A model generated the notes under the pieces. It saw nothing but the letters and a program-made list of their open reading frames with translations. It did no database searches and was not told the DNA's origin. 64,000 nt of DNA, from positions 3,534,001 to 3,598,000 of the forward strand of contig NZ_CP172404.1 of the NCBI RefSeq assembly GCF_048213115.1, written 5' to 3'. Position 1 is the first letter of the stretch, and each line of letters opens with the position of its first letter. The DNA comes from Niveibacterium terrae. Its GTDB lineage: Bacteria; Pseudomonadota; Gammaproteobacteria; Burkholderiales; Rhodocyclaceae. Shown in pieces: positions 41,892 to 50,555 of this stretch. Made by a program: the position numbers and the translations under genes.

Positions 41892-43685
41892 ATGACAATA
41901 CCCGCCGCCGAAGTCGAAAAAGAGCACCGTCTGGGTCTGAGCGAAGTGCTCAGGCTGATGCTGGCCGATGGTTTGATCGATCGAGCCGTCGCCGACAAGC
42001 TGCTCAGCGACCGGCAAGGCCCCCGCGGAGAAATCCATCCTCTGGCGGCGATCGCGTCTCAGAAGTGGAAATCGCTGAAGCCTCCGCACAAGCTTCTGCA
42101 CCTCGACGCGCTGACCGAATGGCTGGCCGGGAAGCTGGGCCTCGAATACCTGCACATCGATCCGCTGAAGATCGACTTCGCGGCGGTCACCCGCGTGATG
42201 TCGAATGCCTACGCGACCCGCCACCGCGTGCTTCCGGTCGAAGCGCTGGCCAACGAGGTCGTCGTCGCGACCGCCGAGCCTTTCATCCAGTCCTGGATCA
42301 GCGAGCTGGAGCCGGCGCTACACAAGAAGGTCCGCCGGGTTCTGGCCAGCCCCGAGCAGATCGAGCGCTTTCAGGTCGAGTTCTACAACCTCGCCCGCTC
42401 GATCAAGAAAGCCGAGCAGAACGGCTCGTCCACCTCGGCGCTGTCGAGCTTCGAACAGCTCGTCGAGCTGGGGCGCGCAAACCGCCAGTTCGATGCCAAC
42501 GAACAGCACATCGTCCACATCGTCGACTGGCTCTGGCAGTACGCCTTCGAGCAGCGCGCCTCGGACATCCACGTCGAGCCAAGGCGCGAGATCGGCATCG
42601 TCCGCTTCCGGATCGACGGAGTGCTGCACCAGGTCTACCAGCTGCCGATGGCGGTCCTCAGTGCGATGACGAGCCGGATCAAGCTGCTCGGCCGGATGGA
42701 CGTGATCGAGAAGCGCCGCCCCCAGGACGGGCGGATCAAGACCCGCACCCCGCAGGGCACCGAGATCGAGCTGAGGCTCTCGACACTGCCGACCGCTTTC
42801 GGCGAAAAGCTCGTGATGCGGATCTTCGACCCCGAAGTGCTGGTCCGCAACTTCGAGGAGCTCGGCTTCTCGGACGAGGACAAGGCCCGCTGGAACACGA
42901 TGACCAGCCAGAGCAACGGCATCGTGCTGGTGACCGGGCCGACCGGATCGGGCAAGACGACGACGCTGTACTCGACCCTGAAGCAGCTCGCGACTCCGGA
43001 AGTGAACGTCTGCACGATCGAAGACCCGATCGAGATGGTCGAATCGGCCTTCAACCAGATGCAGATCCAGGGTTCGATAGACCTCTCCTTCGCCGACGGA
43101 GTCCGGGCGCTGCTGCGCCAGGACCCGGACATCATCATGATCGGCGAGATCCGCGATCTCGAGACCGCCGAGATGGCGATCCAGGCCGCGCTGACCGGCC
43201 ACCTGGTGCTGTCGACGCTGCACACGAACGATGCGCCATCGGCGATCACGCGGCTTCTGGACCTCGGCGTCGCCCCCTATCTGATCAACGCGACGCTGCT
43301 CGGCGTAATGGCGCAGCGGCTCGCGCGAACGCTATGCCCGCACTGCCGCCAGCCCATCCCGCTCGACGACGAGACCGCGAAAATCTGGGACGCGACCGTC
43401 GCGCCTTTCCAGGCCAAGCGACCGGCGACCGTCCACAAGGCGGTCGGTTGCCTCGAATGCCGGCTCACCGGCTATTCAGGCCGGATGGGCCTCTACGAAG
43501 TGCTGCAGATGTCGCCCGGCCTGCGCTCACTGATCCACCGCGACGCCGACATCGCCGAGATCCGCGCCCAGGCCTGCCGCGAGGGCATGAAACCGCTGCG
43601 CATCTCCGGCGCGATCAAGGTTGCCTCCGGACTGACGACGCTCGAAGAGGTCGTCAAGGTCGCCCCTCCAGCCAGCGAAGGCTGA
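41892..43685 (+). CDS. GspE/PilB-family secretion or pilus assembly ATPase
   Basis: A 597-residue ATPase. The N-terminal T2SSE domain (about 60-200) is followed by the ATPase core: Walker A GPTGSGKT at 349-356, Asp box CTIEDPIEMVES, Walker B IIMIGEIRDLETAE, His box LSTLHTND. A four-cysteine zinc motif (Cys482 and Cys485 in CPHC, second pair further down including CLEC) is present, as in PilB/GspE. Arg finger motif ASDIHVEPR is intact. No gsp or pil genes lie beside it, only a TPR protein 34 bp downstream. Hence it is likely an orphan assembly ATPase whose machine lies elsewhere. Confidence 0.9.
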   Translation: MTIPAAEVEKEHRLGLSEVLRLMLADGLIDRAVADKLLSDRQGPRGEIHPLAAIASQKWKSLKPPHKLLHLDALTEWLAGKLGLEYLHIDPLKIDFAAVTRVMSNAYATRHRVLPVEALANEVVVATAEPFIQSWISELEPALHKKVRRVLASPEQIERFQVEFYNLARSIKKAEQNGSSTSALSSFEQLVELGRANRQFDANEQHIVHIVDWLWQYAFEQRASDIHVEPRREIGIVRFRIDGVLHQVYQLPMAVLSAMTSRIKLLGRMDVIEKRRPQDGRIKTRTPQGTEIELRLSTLPTAFGEKLVMRIFDPEVLVRNFEELGFSDEDKARWNTMTSQSNGIVLVTGPTGSGKTTTLYSTLKQLATPEVNVCTIEDPIEMVESAFNQMQIQGSIDLSFADGVRALLRQDPDIIMIGEIRDLETAEMAIQAALTGHLVLSTLHTNDAPSAITRLLDLGVAPYLINATLLGVMAQRLARTLCPHCRQPIPLDDETAKIWDATVAPFQAKRPATVHKAVGCLECRLTGYSGRMGLYEVLQMSPGLRSLIHRDADIAEIRAQACREGMKPLRISGAIKVASGLTTLEEVVKVAPPASEG

Positions 43686-43719
43686 GGAGCCCGTTCTGCC
43701 AGTCTTCGGGAGTTTTGCG

Positions 43720-45120
43720 ATGGACGAGATGCAAGCCCAACCCGCTCAGCCCTGCTCGGACGCCGAGGTGCTTTTCCTCGAAGGCTGCCGGAGGATGGAA
43801 GATGGCGACGGCGAGGCCGAAGGGTATTTCCGCAAGGCGCTCGCGCTCGCGCCCGATCTCGCCGAGGCCTGGATCAATCTGGGCCTGCTCTTCGATCAGC
43901 GGGGAGAGCCCGAAGCCGCCGAAACCTGCTATCGGCGCGCGATGGAACTGGCGCCCGGATGCGCCGAAGTGCCTCTGAACCTGGGCGGGCTCCTGATCAA
44001 TGCGAAGCGCTTTGCCGAAGCCGGGGAGATCTGTCAGAAGGCTGTCGCGCTCGCGCCGGCCTCGGCCCCGGCCTGGACCAACCTCGGCGTGCTCAAGGCC
44101 TGTCTACACCTCGAAGAGGATGCCGAATCCTGCTACCGGACCGCGCTTGCGCTCGAAGCAGGGCATCCGGAAGCCCTCTTCAACCTGAGCTACATCCTGC
44201 TGCGCCAGGGCCGCTTCGCGGAAGGCTGGTCCTGCCTGGAAGCGCGCCCGTGGTATCAGGCGCTGGCCGCCCGCCTCCCCTTCCCGCGCTGGCAAGGCGA
44301 AGATATCCACGGCCGCGCGATCCTGATCGGCATCGAAGCCGGCCACGGCGACATGATCCAGCTCTGTCGCTACGCGACCGAACTGAAGGTGCGCGGCGCG
44401 AAGCGCGTCGGCCTGCTGTGCCACCCTGGCCTGAAGGCGCTTTTCGCGACGCTGACGGACGTCGATGCCGTAATCCCGGTGGCCGGGCAGATGCCCGACC
44501 TGAGTTGGGACTTCTGGGTCCCACCGCTGAGCCTGCCCTATCGGTGCGAAACCCGGCTGGAGACAATCCCGGCGCATCTGCCCTATCTCGCAGCTCCCGC
44601 GGATCGGGTCGAGAAGTGGGCGGCGCTTGCGCTGCCCGAGGGCGTCCGCGTCGGTCTCGTCTGGCGCGGAAATCCCAAGTTCGAGAACGACGCCGACCGT
44701 TCTCTTCCGTCGCTCGGATTGCTCGCTCCGCTCTGGAGCGTGCCGGGCGCGCGCTTCATCAGCCTGCAGAAGGGCGCCGGCGAAGACGAGGCGAGAAGAC
44801 CTCCCGAGGGTTTGGCGCTGCTGGCTCTGGGCGGCGAGCTCGATGACTTCGCCGACACCGCGGCGCTGATTGAGCGCCTGGATCTTCTGATCTGCGTCGA
44901 TACCGCGGTGGCCCATCTGGCCGGAGCCTTGGGCAAGCCCTGCTGGGTTCTTCTCCCCGATCACAGGACCGACTGGCGCTGGCTCACCGGGCGCAGCGAC
45001 TCCCCGTGGTATCCGGGCGCACTCAGGCTCTTCCGCCAGACCGAAACGGGATGGGAAGCCGTGATCGCCGAAGTCGCAACGGCGCTCGAGGCGTTTGTCG
45101 GCGACGCGCGCGGGTGCTAG
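43720..45120 (+). CDS. TPR protein with glycosyltransferase family 9-like C-terminal domain
   Basis: A 466-residue protein. Residues 10-175 contain about five TPR motifs (for example AEAWINLGLLFDQRGEPEAAETCYRRAMELAP). Residues about 195-460 resemble the GT9/heptosyltransferase-like domain found fused to TPRs: IGIEAGHGDMIQLCRYATELKVRGAKRV, VGLVWRGNPKFENDADRSL (GLVWxGNP), FISLQKGAGEDE and DTAVAHLAGALGKPCWVLLP (DTaxaHLAgAlg). A Shine-Dalgarno GGGAG precedes the ATG. Such proteins are thought to glycosylate proteins or cell-surface polymers, unproven here. It follows the GspE/PilB-type gene by 34 bp and may be co-transcribed. Confidence 0.85.
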   Translation: MDEMQAQPAQPCSDAEVLFLEGCRRMEDGDGEAEGYFRKALALAPDLAEAWINLGLLFDQRGEPEAAETCYRRAMELAPGCAEVPLNLGGLLINAKRFAEAGEICQKAVALAPASAPAWTNLGVLKACLHLEEDAESCYRTALALEAGHPEALFNLSYILLRQGRFAEGWSCLEARPWYQALAARLPFPRWQGEDIHGRAILIGIEAGHGDMIQLCRYATELKVRGAKRVGLLCHPGLKALFATLTDVDAVIPVAGQMPDLSWDFWVPPLSLPYRCETRLETIPAHLPYLAAPADRVEKWAALALPEGVRVGLVWRGNPKFENDADRSLPSLGLLAPLWSVPGARFISLQKGAGEDEARRPPEGLALLALGGELDDFADTAALIERLDLLICVDTAVAHLAGALGKPCWVLLPDHRTDWRWLTGRSDSPWYPGALRLFRQTETGWEAVIAEVATALEAFVGDARGC

Positions 45121-45347
45121 GCGTTGCCGGCCGGATCGCCGACCAGTTGCCGCCACTGCCGGGCCTGGCGCTCGATGAAGTTGCAGACTTCGATGCTGTA
45201 GGCTTCATCCGGAGAGTTCAGGATGATAGGCGCGAGCACCGAGACCAGCGCTCCGATCGCAACAGTCGAATCCCGTCCTTTGAGCACGCCGGCAATCTCT
45301 TCGGCGAGCGAAGTCACCAGCTTGTCCTGCTCTGCACCAAATCCCAT
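45117..45347 (-). CDS. Small conserved-looking protein of unknown function
   Basis: A 76-residue acidic-to-neutral protein (MGFGAEQDKLVTSLAEEIAG ...) with a strong Shine-Dalgarno (GGAGG) before the ATG. It is predicted helical, with a mildly hydrophobic central stretch (TVAIGALVSVLAPIIL) and a C-terminal amphipathic helix (NFIERQARQWRQLVG). Its stop codon overlaps the stop of the converging TPR gene. I do not recognise the family. It stands upstream of nothing obvious and downstream of the MazG-like gene by 58 bp on the same strand. Confidence 0.7.
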   Translation of the reverse strand: MGFGAEQDKLVTSLAEEIAGVLKGRDSTVAIGALVSVLAPIILNSPDEAYSIEVCNFIERQARQWRQLVGDPAGNA

Positions 45348-45405
45348 CTCCGCACCTCCGCTGCCTGCCGACTTTTCAGTGTAGCGTCCCGCGCCCGCGC
45401 ATCAA

Positions 45406-45732
45406 TCAATCGTGAAGCGGCGGGTACTTCTTCGCGTTCAGCGCGATCTTGTCACGGACCGCGGCATCGAGATCAATGCCCAGCACCATCGCGAGCCTCA
45501 TCAGATAGAGGAAGACATCGGCCACTTCCTGGCGCACATGCTCGGCCTCCCCGCTCGCCATGATCGCCTCGGCCTGCCCGTCTCTGAGCCATTGGAATAT
45601 CTCGGCCAATTCGCCGACTTCGCCGGTCAATGCGAGGATCAGACTGCGCGGAGTGTGAAAGCAATCCCAGTCACGCTGCCGTGCGAATTCCGCCAGAGCC
45701 TGCTCCAGCGCTTGAGTTTCGATCAGTTTCAT
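45406..45732 (-). CDS. MazG-like nucleotide pyrophosphohydrolase (dCTP pyrophosphatase type)
   Basis: A 108-residue all-helical protein of the MazG/RS21-C6 group. The metal-binding ExxE-12-28-ExxD signature is clear: EVGELAEIFQW followed by EVADVFLYLMRLA. The short single-domain form with HTPRSLILALTGE near the N-terminus matches dCTP/DCTPP1-like enzymes that remove damaged or non-canonical nucleotides. The ATG at 45730-45732 is chosen; an ATG seven codons upstream is an alternative. No toxin-antitoxin genes beside it. Confidence 0.9.
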   Translation of the reverse strand: MKLIETQALEQALAEFARQRDWDCFHTPRSLILALTGEVGELAEIFQWLRDGQAEAIMASGEAEHVRQEVADVFLYLMRLAMVLGIDLDAAVRDKIALNAKKYPPLHD

Positions 45733-45931
45733 CCCTGAAGTTTCCAGCCTCACGCCCCGACTGACAAGTGGCGGCGGACTTCACGAATTCCCGGAGACGA
45801 TCCGAACGTATGCCAATCGAATTTTTAGGACTGCATAGGCAGTATCAAAACCGAAACGTCCGAACGCATTTTTTTTTTAAAAACAGGGAATACTGCCCCC
45901 CAAGGAAGCCTTTCTGAAAGATCAATCCGGA

Positions 45932-45937
45932 TATAAT
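45932..45937 (+). promoter_or_regulatory. Consensus -10 box before the nitronate monooxygenase-like gene
   Basis: TATAAT at 45932-45937 exactly matches consensus; the -35 region (CTTTCT or TTTCTG about 16 bp upstream) is poor. A transcription start near 45944 gives a leader of about 30 bases. The upstream 45820-45900 stretch is AT-rich with an unusual run of T then A near 45870. Confidence 0.6.
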
Positions 45938-45973
45938 GCCCGATCCTATGCGCTTTCAGACAAGGCCTGCTCC

Positions 45974-47146
45974 ATGATCCAAAACCTGATGCCCACGCTG
46001 AAACTGCGCGGCAAGCAGCTTCTGCCCATTCTTCAGGGAGGCATGGGAGTTGGCGTCTCGGCTCACCGGCTGGCCGGCGCGGTCGCCGCCTGCGGCGCGG
46101 TCGGCACGATCGCCAGCATCGATCTGCGCCGTCTGCACCCGGATCTGGAAGAGTCCAGCACCGCGACCCACGACCGCGCAACGATCGAAAAGGCGAACAT
46201 GATCGCGCTCGATCGCGAGATCGCCGCGGCCAAGGAGATCGCTCAGGGCATGGGCATGATCGCGGTCAACGTGATGCGCGCGGTCAGCCAGTACGCCGAC
46301 TGCGTCAGACAGGCCTGCCGCAGCGGCGCCGACGCAATCGTGATGGGCGCAGGCCTGCCGCTGGATCTGCCCGACCTGACCGCCGACCATCCCGATGTCG
46401 CGCTGATCCCCATCCTGTCCGATGCGCGCGGCGTCTCCATCGTGCTGAAACGCTGGATGCGCAAGAACCGCCTTCCCGATGCGATCGTGCTCGAACACCC
46501 GGGCTGGGCCGGCGGCCACCTCGGCGCGGCCAGCGTCGCCCAGGTTCGCGATGAGCGCTTCGATTTCCGCAATGTGCTGCCCGAATGCCTCGAAGTGCTG
46601 AAGAGCCTCGGCATCGAACGCGAGAAGATCCCGCTGGTTCCGGCCGGCGGCATAGACAGCCACGCCAAGGTCCGCGAAGTGTTCGCGCTGGGCGGTTCGG
46701 CCGTTCAGGTCGGCACGCCTTTCGCAGTGACCAAGGAAGGCGACGCGGCCGATGCCTTCAAGCAGGTTCTGATGCACGCCAGCGATGACGACATCGCCGA
46801 GTTCACGAGCGTCGCCGGTCTGCCGGCGCGCGCGGTGCGCACGCCCTGGCTCGCCAACTACCTCAAGCGCGAGGACAAGCTGCAGGCGGCGGCCGAACGC
46901 GAAGGCGGCTGCCGCAAGTGCACGCTGAACTGGGATTGCCTGATCCAGTGCGGCCTGCGCGACAAGATCTCGAAGTTCGGCCAGTTCTGCATCGACAACC
47001 AGCTCGCCCACGCACTGAAGGGCGACGTCTCGAAGGGTCTGTTCTTCCGCGGCCGCGGCAAGCTGCCCTTCGGCACCGAGATGCGCTCGGTCCGCGAGAC
47101 GATCGAGTTCCTGCTCGCGGACATCCGCCCCGCGGCGTTCGCCTGA
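45974..47146 (+). CDS. Nitronate monooxygenase-like FMN enzyme (NPD family)
   Basis: A 390-residue TIM-barrel flavoprotein. The N-terminal LPILQGGMGVGVSAHRLAGAVAACGAVG is the FMN-binding signature of 2-nitropropane dioxygenase/FabK-like enzymes; GHLGAA (HxGxA region) and IPLVPAGGID ... GGSAVQVGTPFAVTKE follow. The C-terminal part has an unusual cysteine array CRKC-x5-C-x3-C at about 314-327 that is not part of the catalytic core. Activity could be nitronate oxidation or an enoyl reductase-like reaction. It is a single gene with its own promoter and terminator. Confidence 0.85.
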   Translation: MIQNLMPTLKLRGKQLLPILQGGMGVGVSAHRLAGAVAACGAVGTIASIDLRRLHPDLEESSTATHDRATIEKANMIALDREIAAAKEIAQGMGMIAVNVMRAVSQYADCVRQACRSGADAIVMGAGLPLDLPDLTADHPDVALIPILSDARGVSIVLKRWMRKNRLPDAIVLEHPGWAGGHLGAASVAQVRDERFDFRNVLPECLEVLKSLGIEREKIPLVPAGGIDSHAKVREVFALGGSAVQVGTPFAVTKEGDAADAFKQVLMHASDDDIAEFTSVAGLPARAVRTPWLANYLKREDKLQAAAEREGGCRKCTLNWDCLIQCGLRDKISKFGQFCIDNQLAHALKGDVSKGLFFRGRGKLPFGTEMRSVRETIEFLLADIRPAAFA

Positions 47147-47167
47147 AACGGATCGCCCCCCACAGAG

Positions 47168-47195
47168 AGCCGGCCCCCTCGGGAGCCGGCTTTTT
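47168..47195 (+). terminator. Intrinsic terminator of the nitronate monooxygenase-like gene
   Basis: AGCCGGC (47168-47174) and GCCGGCT (47185-47191) form a 7-bp stem closed by a 10-base loop and followed by five Ts. It lies 22 bp after the stop codon. Confidence 0.88.
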
Positions 47196-47210
47196 CGTTG
47201 ACGGCGAGCC

Positions 47211-47711
47211 TCAGGCGGGTGCGCCCGCGAGCTTGCGGATCTCCTTGTCGAGGAAGTAGATGCCCTTGCCATCGAGCCCGATCACCTCGACCTTGTCGAG
47301 GATGCCCTTGAACAGGCGCTCCTCCTCGTGCTGTTCGGCGACATACCACTGCAAGAACTGGAAAGTGCTGAAATCCGGCTCGGCCAGCGCAGCGGCGACG
47401 AGCTTGTTGATCGCCGCGGTGATCTGCAATTCGTGCTCGAAGATCCGCCTGAACACGTCGCCGAGCGATTCATAGCTCGCCGACGGTGCCGTCACGGTTC
47501 CCAGCACGGCCAGCGCTCCCGTCTCGCAGACGTAATCGAAGAGTTTGTGCATGTGCTTGAGCTCCTCGGCCGCGTGCCCACGCAGGAAAGCGGCACTGCC
47601 GCTGTAGCCGGCGTGGTCGCACCAGGCGCTCATCTGCAGGTAGAGGTTCGACGAATACTGCTCCAGATTGATCTGCTGGTTCAGCTGTTCGGTCATCTTC
47701 GGACTCAGCAT
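47211..47711 (-). CDS. ftnA: Non-heme ferritin
   Basis: A 166-residue four-helix-bundle iron-storage protein. It starts MLSPKMTEQLNQQINLEQYSSNLYLQMSAW, nearly the E. coli FtnA layout, with ferroxidase residues Glu17, the EELKH pair near 50-54 and the later EQHEEE cluster. The ATG at 47709-47711 is preferred because GGGAG lies six bases upstream, while an ATG two codons earlier overlaps the Shine-Dalgarno. It oxidises and stores iron in the cytoplasm and is usually Fur/iron-responsive; no Fur box was identified. Confidence 0.95.
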   Translation of the reverse strand: MLSPKMTEQLNQQINLEQYSSNLYLQMSAWCDHAGYSGSAAFLRGHAAEELKHMHKLFDYVCETGALAVLGTVTAPSASYESLGDVFRRIFEHELQITAAINKLVAAALAEPDFSTFQFLQWYVAEQHEEERLFKGILDKVEVIGLDGKGIYFLDKEIRKLAGAPA

Positions 47712-47804
47712 GGCCATCTCCCTTTCGGTATCGCTTCCCGCCCGGACACTCCGCAGCGGCACAGCTTCATGATGGCTGAAACCCGGCGCAGGGCAAGCTC
47801 GCCT

Positions 47805-48617
47805 CTACCTCTCTGTCTCCTCCGTTTCCCGGCCGAACAGGATCCGCACCGCGCGAACGGTCGCCGCGTCGTAGTGGTGTCTGTCGGCCGCAGGCTCCCG
47901 GGCAAGGGCTTTCATGCTGGCCAATGCGGGCGGGAAAAACGTCGTCGAGATCCCGTAGATCGGCGCAACGACGTCGAGCGTCTGCTCGCGCGGAAGCGCT
48001 CCATAGACTTCCCGGTAGAGCCGGACCGCCTGCAGCAGGGTCAGATCCGGACCGGGATGCTGACCATCGCGAGCGAACCAGGCGAGCTCGGGATAGTCGC
48101 GCAGCCCGCGGACGAGACCGGAAGAGACCGGAACGAAGCGCAGCTTCAGCGGCCCGGAGAGTTCGCGTTCGGCCGCAACCAGCTGCTCCGAAAAAGCTTC
48201 CAGCTTCTGGTAAGTACCCAGATAGAGCGGCTGGACGCCGGCCCGGCGGGCGATCTCGGTCAGCTCCGTCGTCGCCGCGAGGCTGCTCAGCCGCGCCTCC
48301 TCGCCGAAGCCTCCGATCAGATCTCCGCCGCGCTCCTGCAGCACCAGATAGTCGTAGCGGGCGGCCGAGAGCTGAAGGCGGACCGAGGAATCCGCGACGC
48401 GATCGGCGAGCGTCGCCCCCCCTTCGACCAGCATCTCGCTGTGGACCGCGTGGCCATTGGCCCGACACAAGGCATCGAAGACCGCCGGCAGGTTGCCCAC
48501 ATAGCTCAAGCTGTTGCCGACAAACAGGAAACGGGTCTCGCCCTCTCCCGCGGCGAGCACCGCGCCGCCCCACAGCAAGACCAGCAACAGGACGACTCGA
48601 GCGACATGTCTGTTCAT
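47805..48617 (-). CDS. Secreted SGNH/GDSL-like hydrolase
   Basis: A 270-residue protein with a clear signal peptide (VVLLLVLLWGGAVLAAG). The SGNH pattern is visible: block I FLFVGNSLSYVGNLP with Ser in GNS (Ser replaces the usual GDS), block II with conserved Gly near MLVEGGATLADR, block V DGQHPGPD with Asp and His of the catalytic pair. Family members are periplasmic or secreted esterases, lipases or acetylhydrolases; substrate unknown. It is an isolated gene converging with no close neighbour, 94 bp past the ferritin gene start. Confidence 0.82.
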   Translation of the reverse strand: MNRHVARVVLLLVLLWGGAVLAAGEGETRFLFVGNSLSYVGNLPAVFDALCRANGHAVHSEMLVEGGATLADRVADSSVRLQLSAARYDYLVLQERGGDLIGGFGEEARLSSLAATTELTEIARRAGVQPLYLGTYQKLEAFSEQLVAAERELSGPLKLRFVPVSSGLVRGLRDYPELAWFARDGQHPGPDLTLLQAVRLYREVYGALPREQTLDVVAPIYGISTTFFPPALASMKALAREPAADRHHYDAATVRAVRILFGRETEETER

Positions 48618-48772
48618 TCCCGGCTCCGGATTCGCGTTTCACCCCAGATCTGAGCACCTCAAAGCTTTTCAACCCCCTAAGGCGCCGATCGCGGTTTTAA
48701 TTCCGGCTTAAGTCCGTTTATCGACCGCTCCGAAGACCGAAGCCTCGGCAGCAAAGTGATAGACGCCAGAAT

Positions 48773-48804
48773 GCAAAAAGCCGGCCCTCACGCGAGGTCC
48801 GGCT
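48773..48804 (-). terminator. Intrinsic terminator of the plsC-cdsA operon
   Basis: Read on the minus strand, AGCCGG pairs with CCGGCT and the inner CCTC with GAGG, giving a long stem with one mismatch followed by TTTTTGC. It begins about 25 bp after the CdsA-like stop codon. Confidence 0.85.
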
Positions 48805-48828
48805 GTTCACGCCCCCGACAGGAGCGGG

Positions 48829-49842
48829 TCAGTTCACCGCCCAGTTCGCGCGGACCAGGTGGTAGAAAATCGGCGCGGCGAACGCGACCGGCGCGACCCG
48901 GTCGAGCATGCCGCCGTGGCCGACGATCGCGTGGCCCCAATAGCGCACGCCGCGATCGCGCTTGATCGCAGTCATCACGAGGCTGCCGAGAAAACCCATC
49001 CAGGTCGCGACCAGAGCGATCAGCGCCGCAGCCAGCACCGAGAACGGCGTGATCCATGCGAGCAGCGAGCCGAGCAGCATCGCCGAGAAACCGCCCAGCA
49101 CCAGGCCTTCCCAGGTCCGGGTCAGCGACACGCCTTCGGCAACCCTGTGCTTGCCAAAACGCACCGAGAAGAATTTCTGCAGCACATCGCCGCTCTGCAC
49201 GACCAGGACAAGGAAGGCGATCAGCAACAGGTGACGCCCCTGATAGCCCGGGATCCTCAGCGACAGCAGAGCCGGAACGTGCGAGAAGCAGTAGACGCAG
49301 ATCATCAGCCCCCACTGGACGTTCGCGGCGCGATCCATGAAGCGTTTGACGTCGCCGCGCAGTGCCGACACGATGGGCAGGAACAAGAACGCATAGACCG
49401 GAATCGCCAGCGACGAATAAGTGCTCCAGCCGTTCCAGATGCCCAGATAGTGGATGGGCAAGACGACAAAGAAGCTCGCGAGCAGGGTCCAGTGATCGCC
49501 GATCCGTGTCGGAGAGAGCGTGATGAATTCACGCAACGCGCCGAAGGATAGGAAGGCGAACATCATCACGACGCCCTTGCGGCCAGCGAGAAAGGCCAGC
49601 GCGATCACGACCACCATGACCCACCAGCCGTGCACGCGGGCGTTATAGCTCGCGATGACGCCGACCCGGCGGCCTTTGACCCGCCAGCGCAGATAGCGGC
49701 CAAACAGCGTCGCGAGAACCAGAACCAGGACCACGCCGGCAAAGAGCAACACGGTCGTCGTGCGCGGCCCCAGAGTCGGACCGGTCCACGGAGAATTGGG
49801 CAGCTGTTCGAGCACTTCCAGAATCAGATCGGGAATTCTCAT
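48829..49842 (-). CDS. CdsA/YnbB-like phosphatidate cytidylyltransferase family protein
   Basis: A 337-residue membrane protein with about eight helices. The CDP-DAG synthase signature region reads SLVMTAIKRDRGVRYWGHAIVGHGG then MLDRVA: KR, HGG and DR are kept, but the KD of the consensus (KRxxGxKD) is RY and the final Asp of DRxD is Ala. Helical layout resembles E. coli YnbB, a CdsA paralog. It is coupled to plsC by a 4-bp overlap, so it probably takes the phosphatidate made next door, or a related lipid. Classical CdsA may be elsewhere. Confidence 0.85.
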   Translation of the reverse strand: MRIPDLILEVLEQLPNSPWTGPTLGPRTTTVLLFAGVVLVLVLATLFGRYLRWRVKGRRVGVIASYNARVHGWWVMVVVIALAFLAGRKGVVMMFAFLSFGALREFITLSPTRIGDHWTLLASFFVVLPIHYLGIWNGWSTYSSLAIPVYAFLFLPIVSALRGDVKRFMDRAANVQWGLMICVYCFSHVPALLSLRIPGYQGRHLLLIAFLVLVVQSGDVLQKFFSVRFGKHRVAEGVSLTRTWEGLVLGGFSAMLLGSLLAWITPFSVLAAALIALVATWMGFLGSLVMTAIKRDRGVRYWGHAIVGHGGMLDRVAPVAFAAPIFYHLVRANWAVN

Positions 49843-50471
49843 TCGAGCGGCTCCTCACCCTTGGGCGCCCAGCTCTGCAGCACTTCGCGAGCGCGAGTCA
49901 GAAAGCCTTCCTTGTCTTCTCCGGGCTGCAGGTGGATCGCTTCGCCGAAGCTGACCGTACAGATCAACGGCACGGGAAGGATCTGGCCCTTGGGCAGAAC
50001 CCGGTTCAGGTTCGCGAGCCAGACCGGCACCAGCTCGATCTGCGGATGGCTTTCAGCGAGATGGAAGAGCCCGCCCCGGAAGGGCAGCAACTCGTCGCCG
50101 AGATTGCGCGTGCCTTCGGGGAAGATGATCAACGAATCGCCGGCGTCGAGCGCCGAGCGCATCACTTGAAGCGGATCTTCGCCGCCGCTTCGCTTGCGGT
50201 CGACGAGCACGGCGCGGAAGACCTGGTGGATCAGGAAACGGCGAAGCGGGGATTTCTCCCAGTAGTCGGAGCCCGCGACTGGCCGGGTGTGGCCGCGCAG
50301 TTTCTTGGTCAGGCTGGCCCAGATCAGCACGAAATCGGCGTGGCTGGAGTGGTTGGCAAAGTAAATCCGCTGCACGGACTGAGGCTTGCAGCCCAGCCAG
50401 CGGGCCTGGACTCCGGTCAGGATCCGGGCGAAGGAGCAGATCGTCTGCGCGACGAACGAAGCGAGTGACAT
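49839..50471 (-). CDS. 1-acyl-sn-glycerol-3-phosphate acyltransferase (PlsC family)
   Basis: A 210-residue PlsC-like acyltransferase. Motif I NHSSHADFV (catalytic HX4D) and motif III IFPEGTRN are intact, with VPVWLANL as motif IV. An N-terminal hydrophobic/amphipathic segment (SFVAQTICSFARILTG) can associate with the membrane. It acylates lysophosphatidate or a related acceptor to phosphatidate. The start MSLASFVAQ is chosen over a frame 19 codons longer. It is the first gene of a two-gene operon with the CdsA-like gene. Confidence 0.88.
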   Translation of the reverse strand: MSLASFVAQTICSFARILTGVQARWLGCKPQSVQRIYFANHSSHADFVLIWASLTKKLRGHTRPVAGSDYWEKSPLRRFLIHQVFRAVLVDRKRSGGEDPLQVMRSALDAGDSLIIFPEGTRNLGDELLPFRGGLFHLAESHPQIELVPVWLANLNRVLPKGQILPVPLICTVSFGEAIHLQPGEDKEGFLTRAREVLQSWAPKGEEPLE

Positions 50472-50555
50472 TCGGCTACAGCAAAAGACAAAGCGGCTGA
50501 TAGTCGCCTGATCGGGCCGATGACGCAAGCGTTTGGTACAAATCCAGCCGACATT

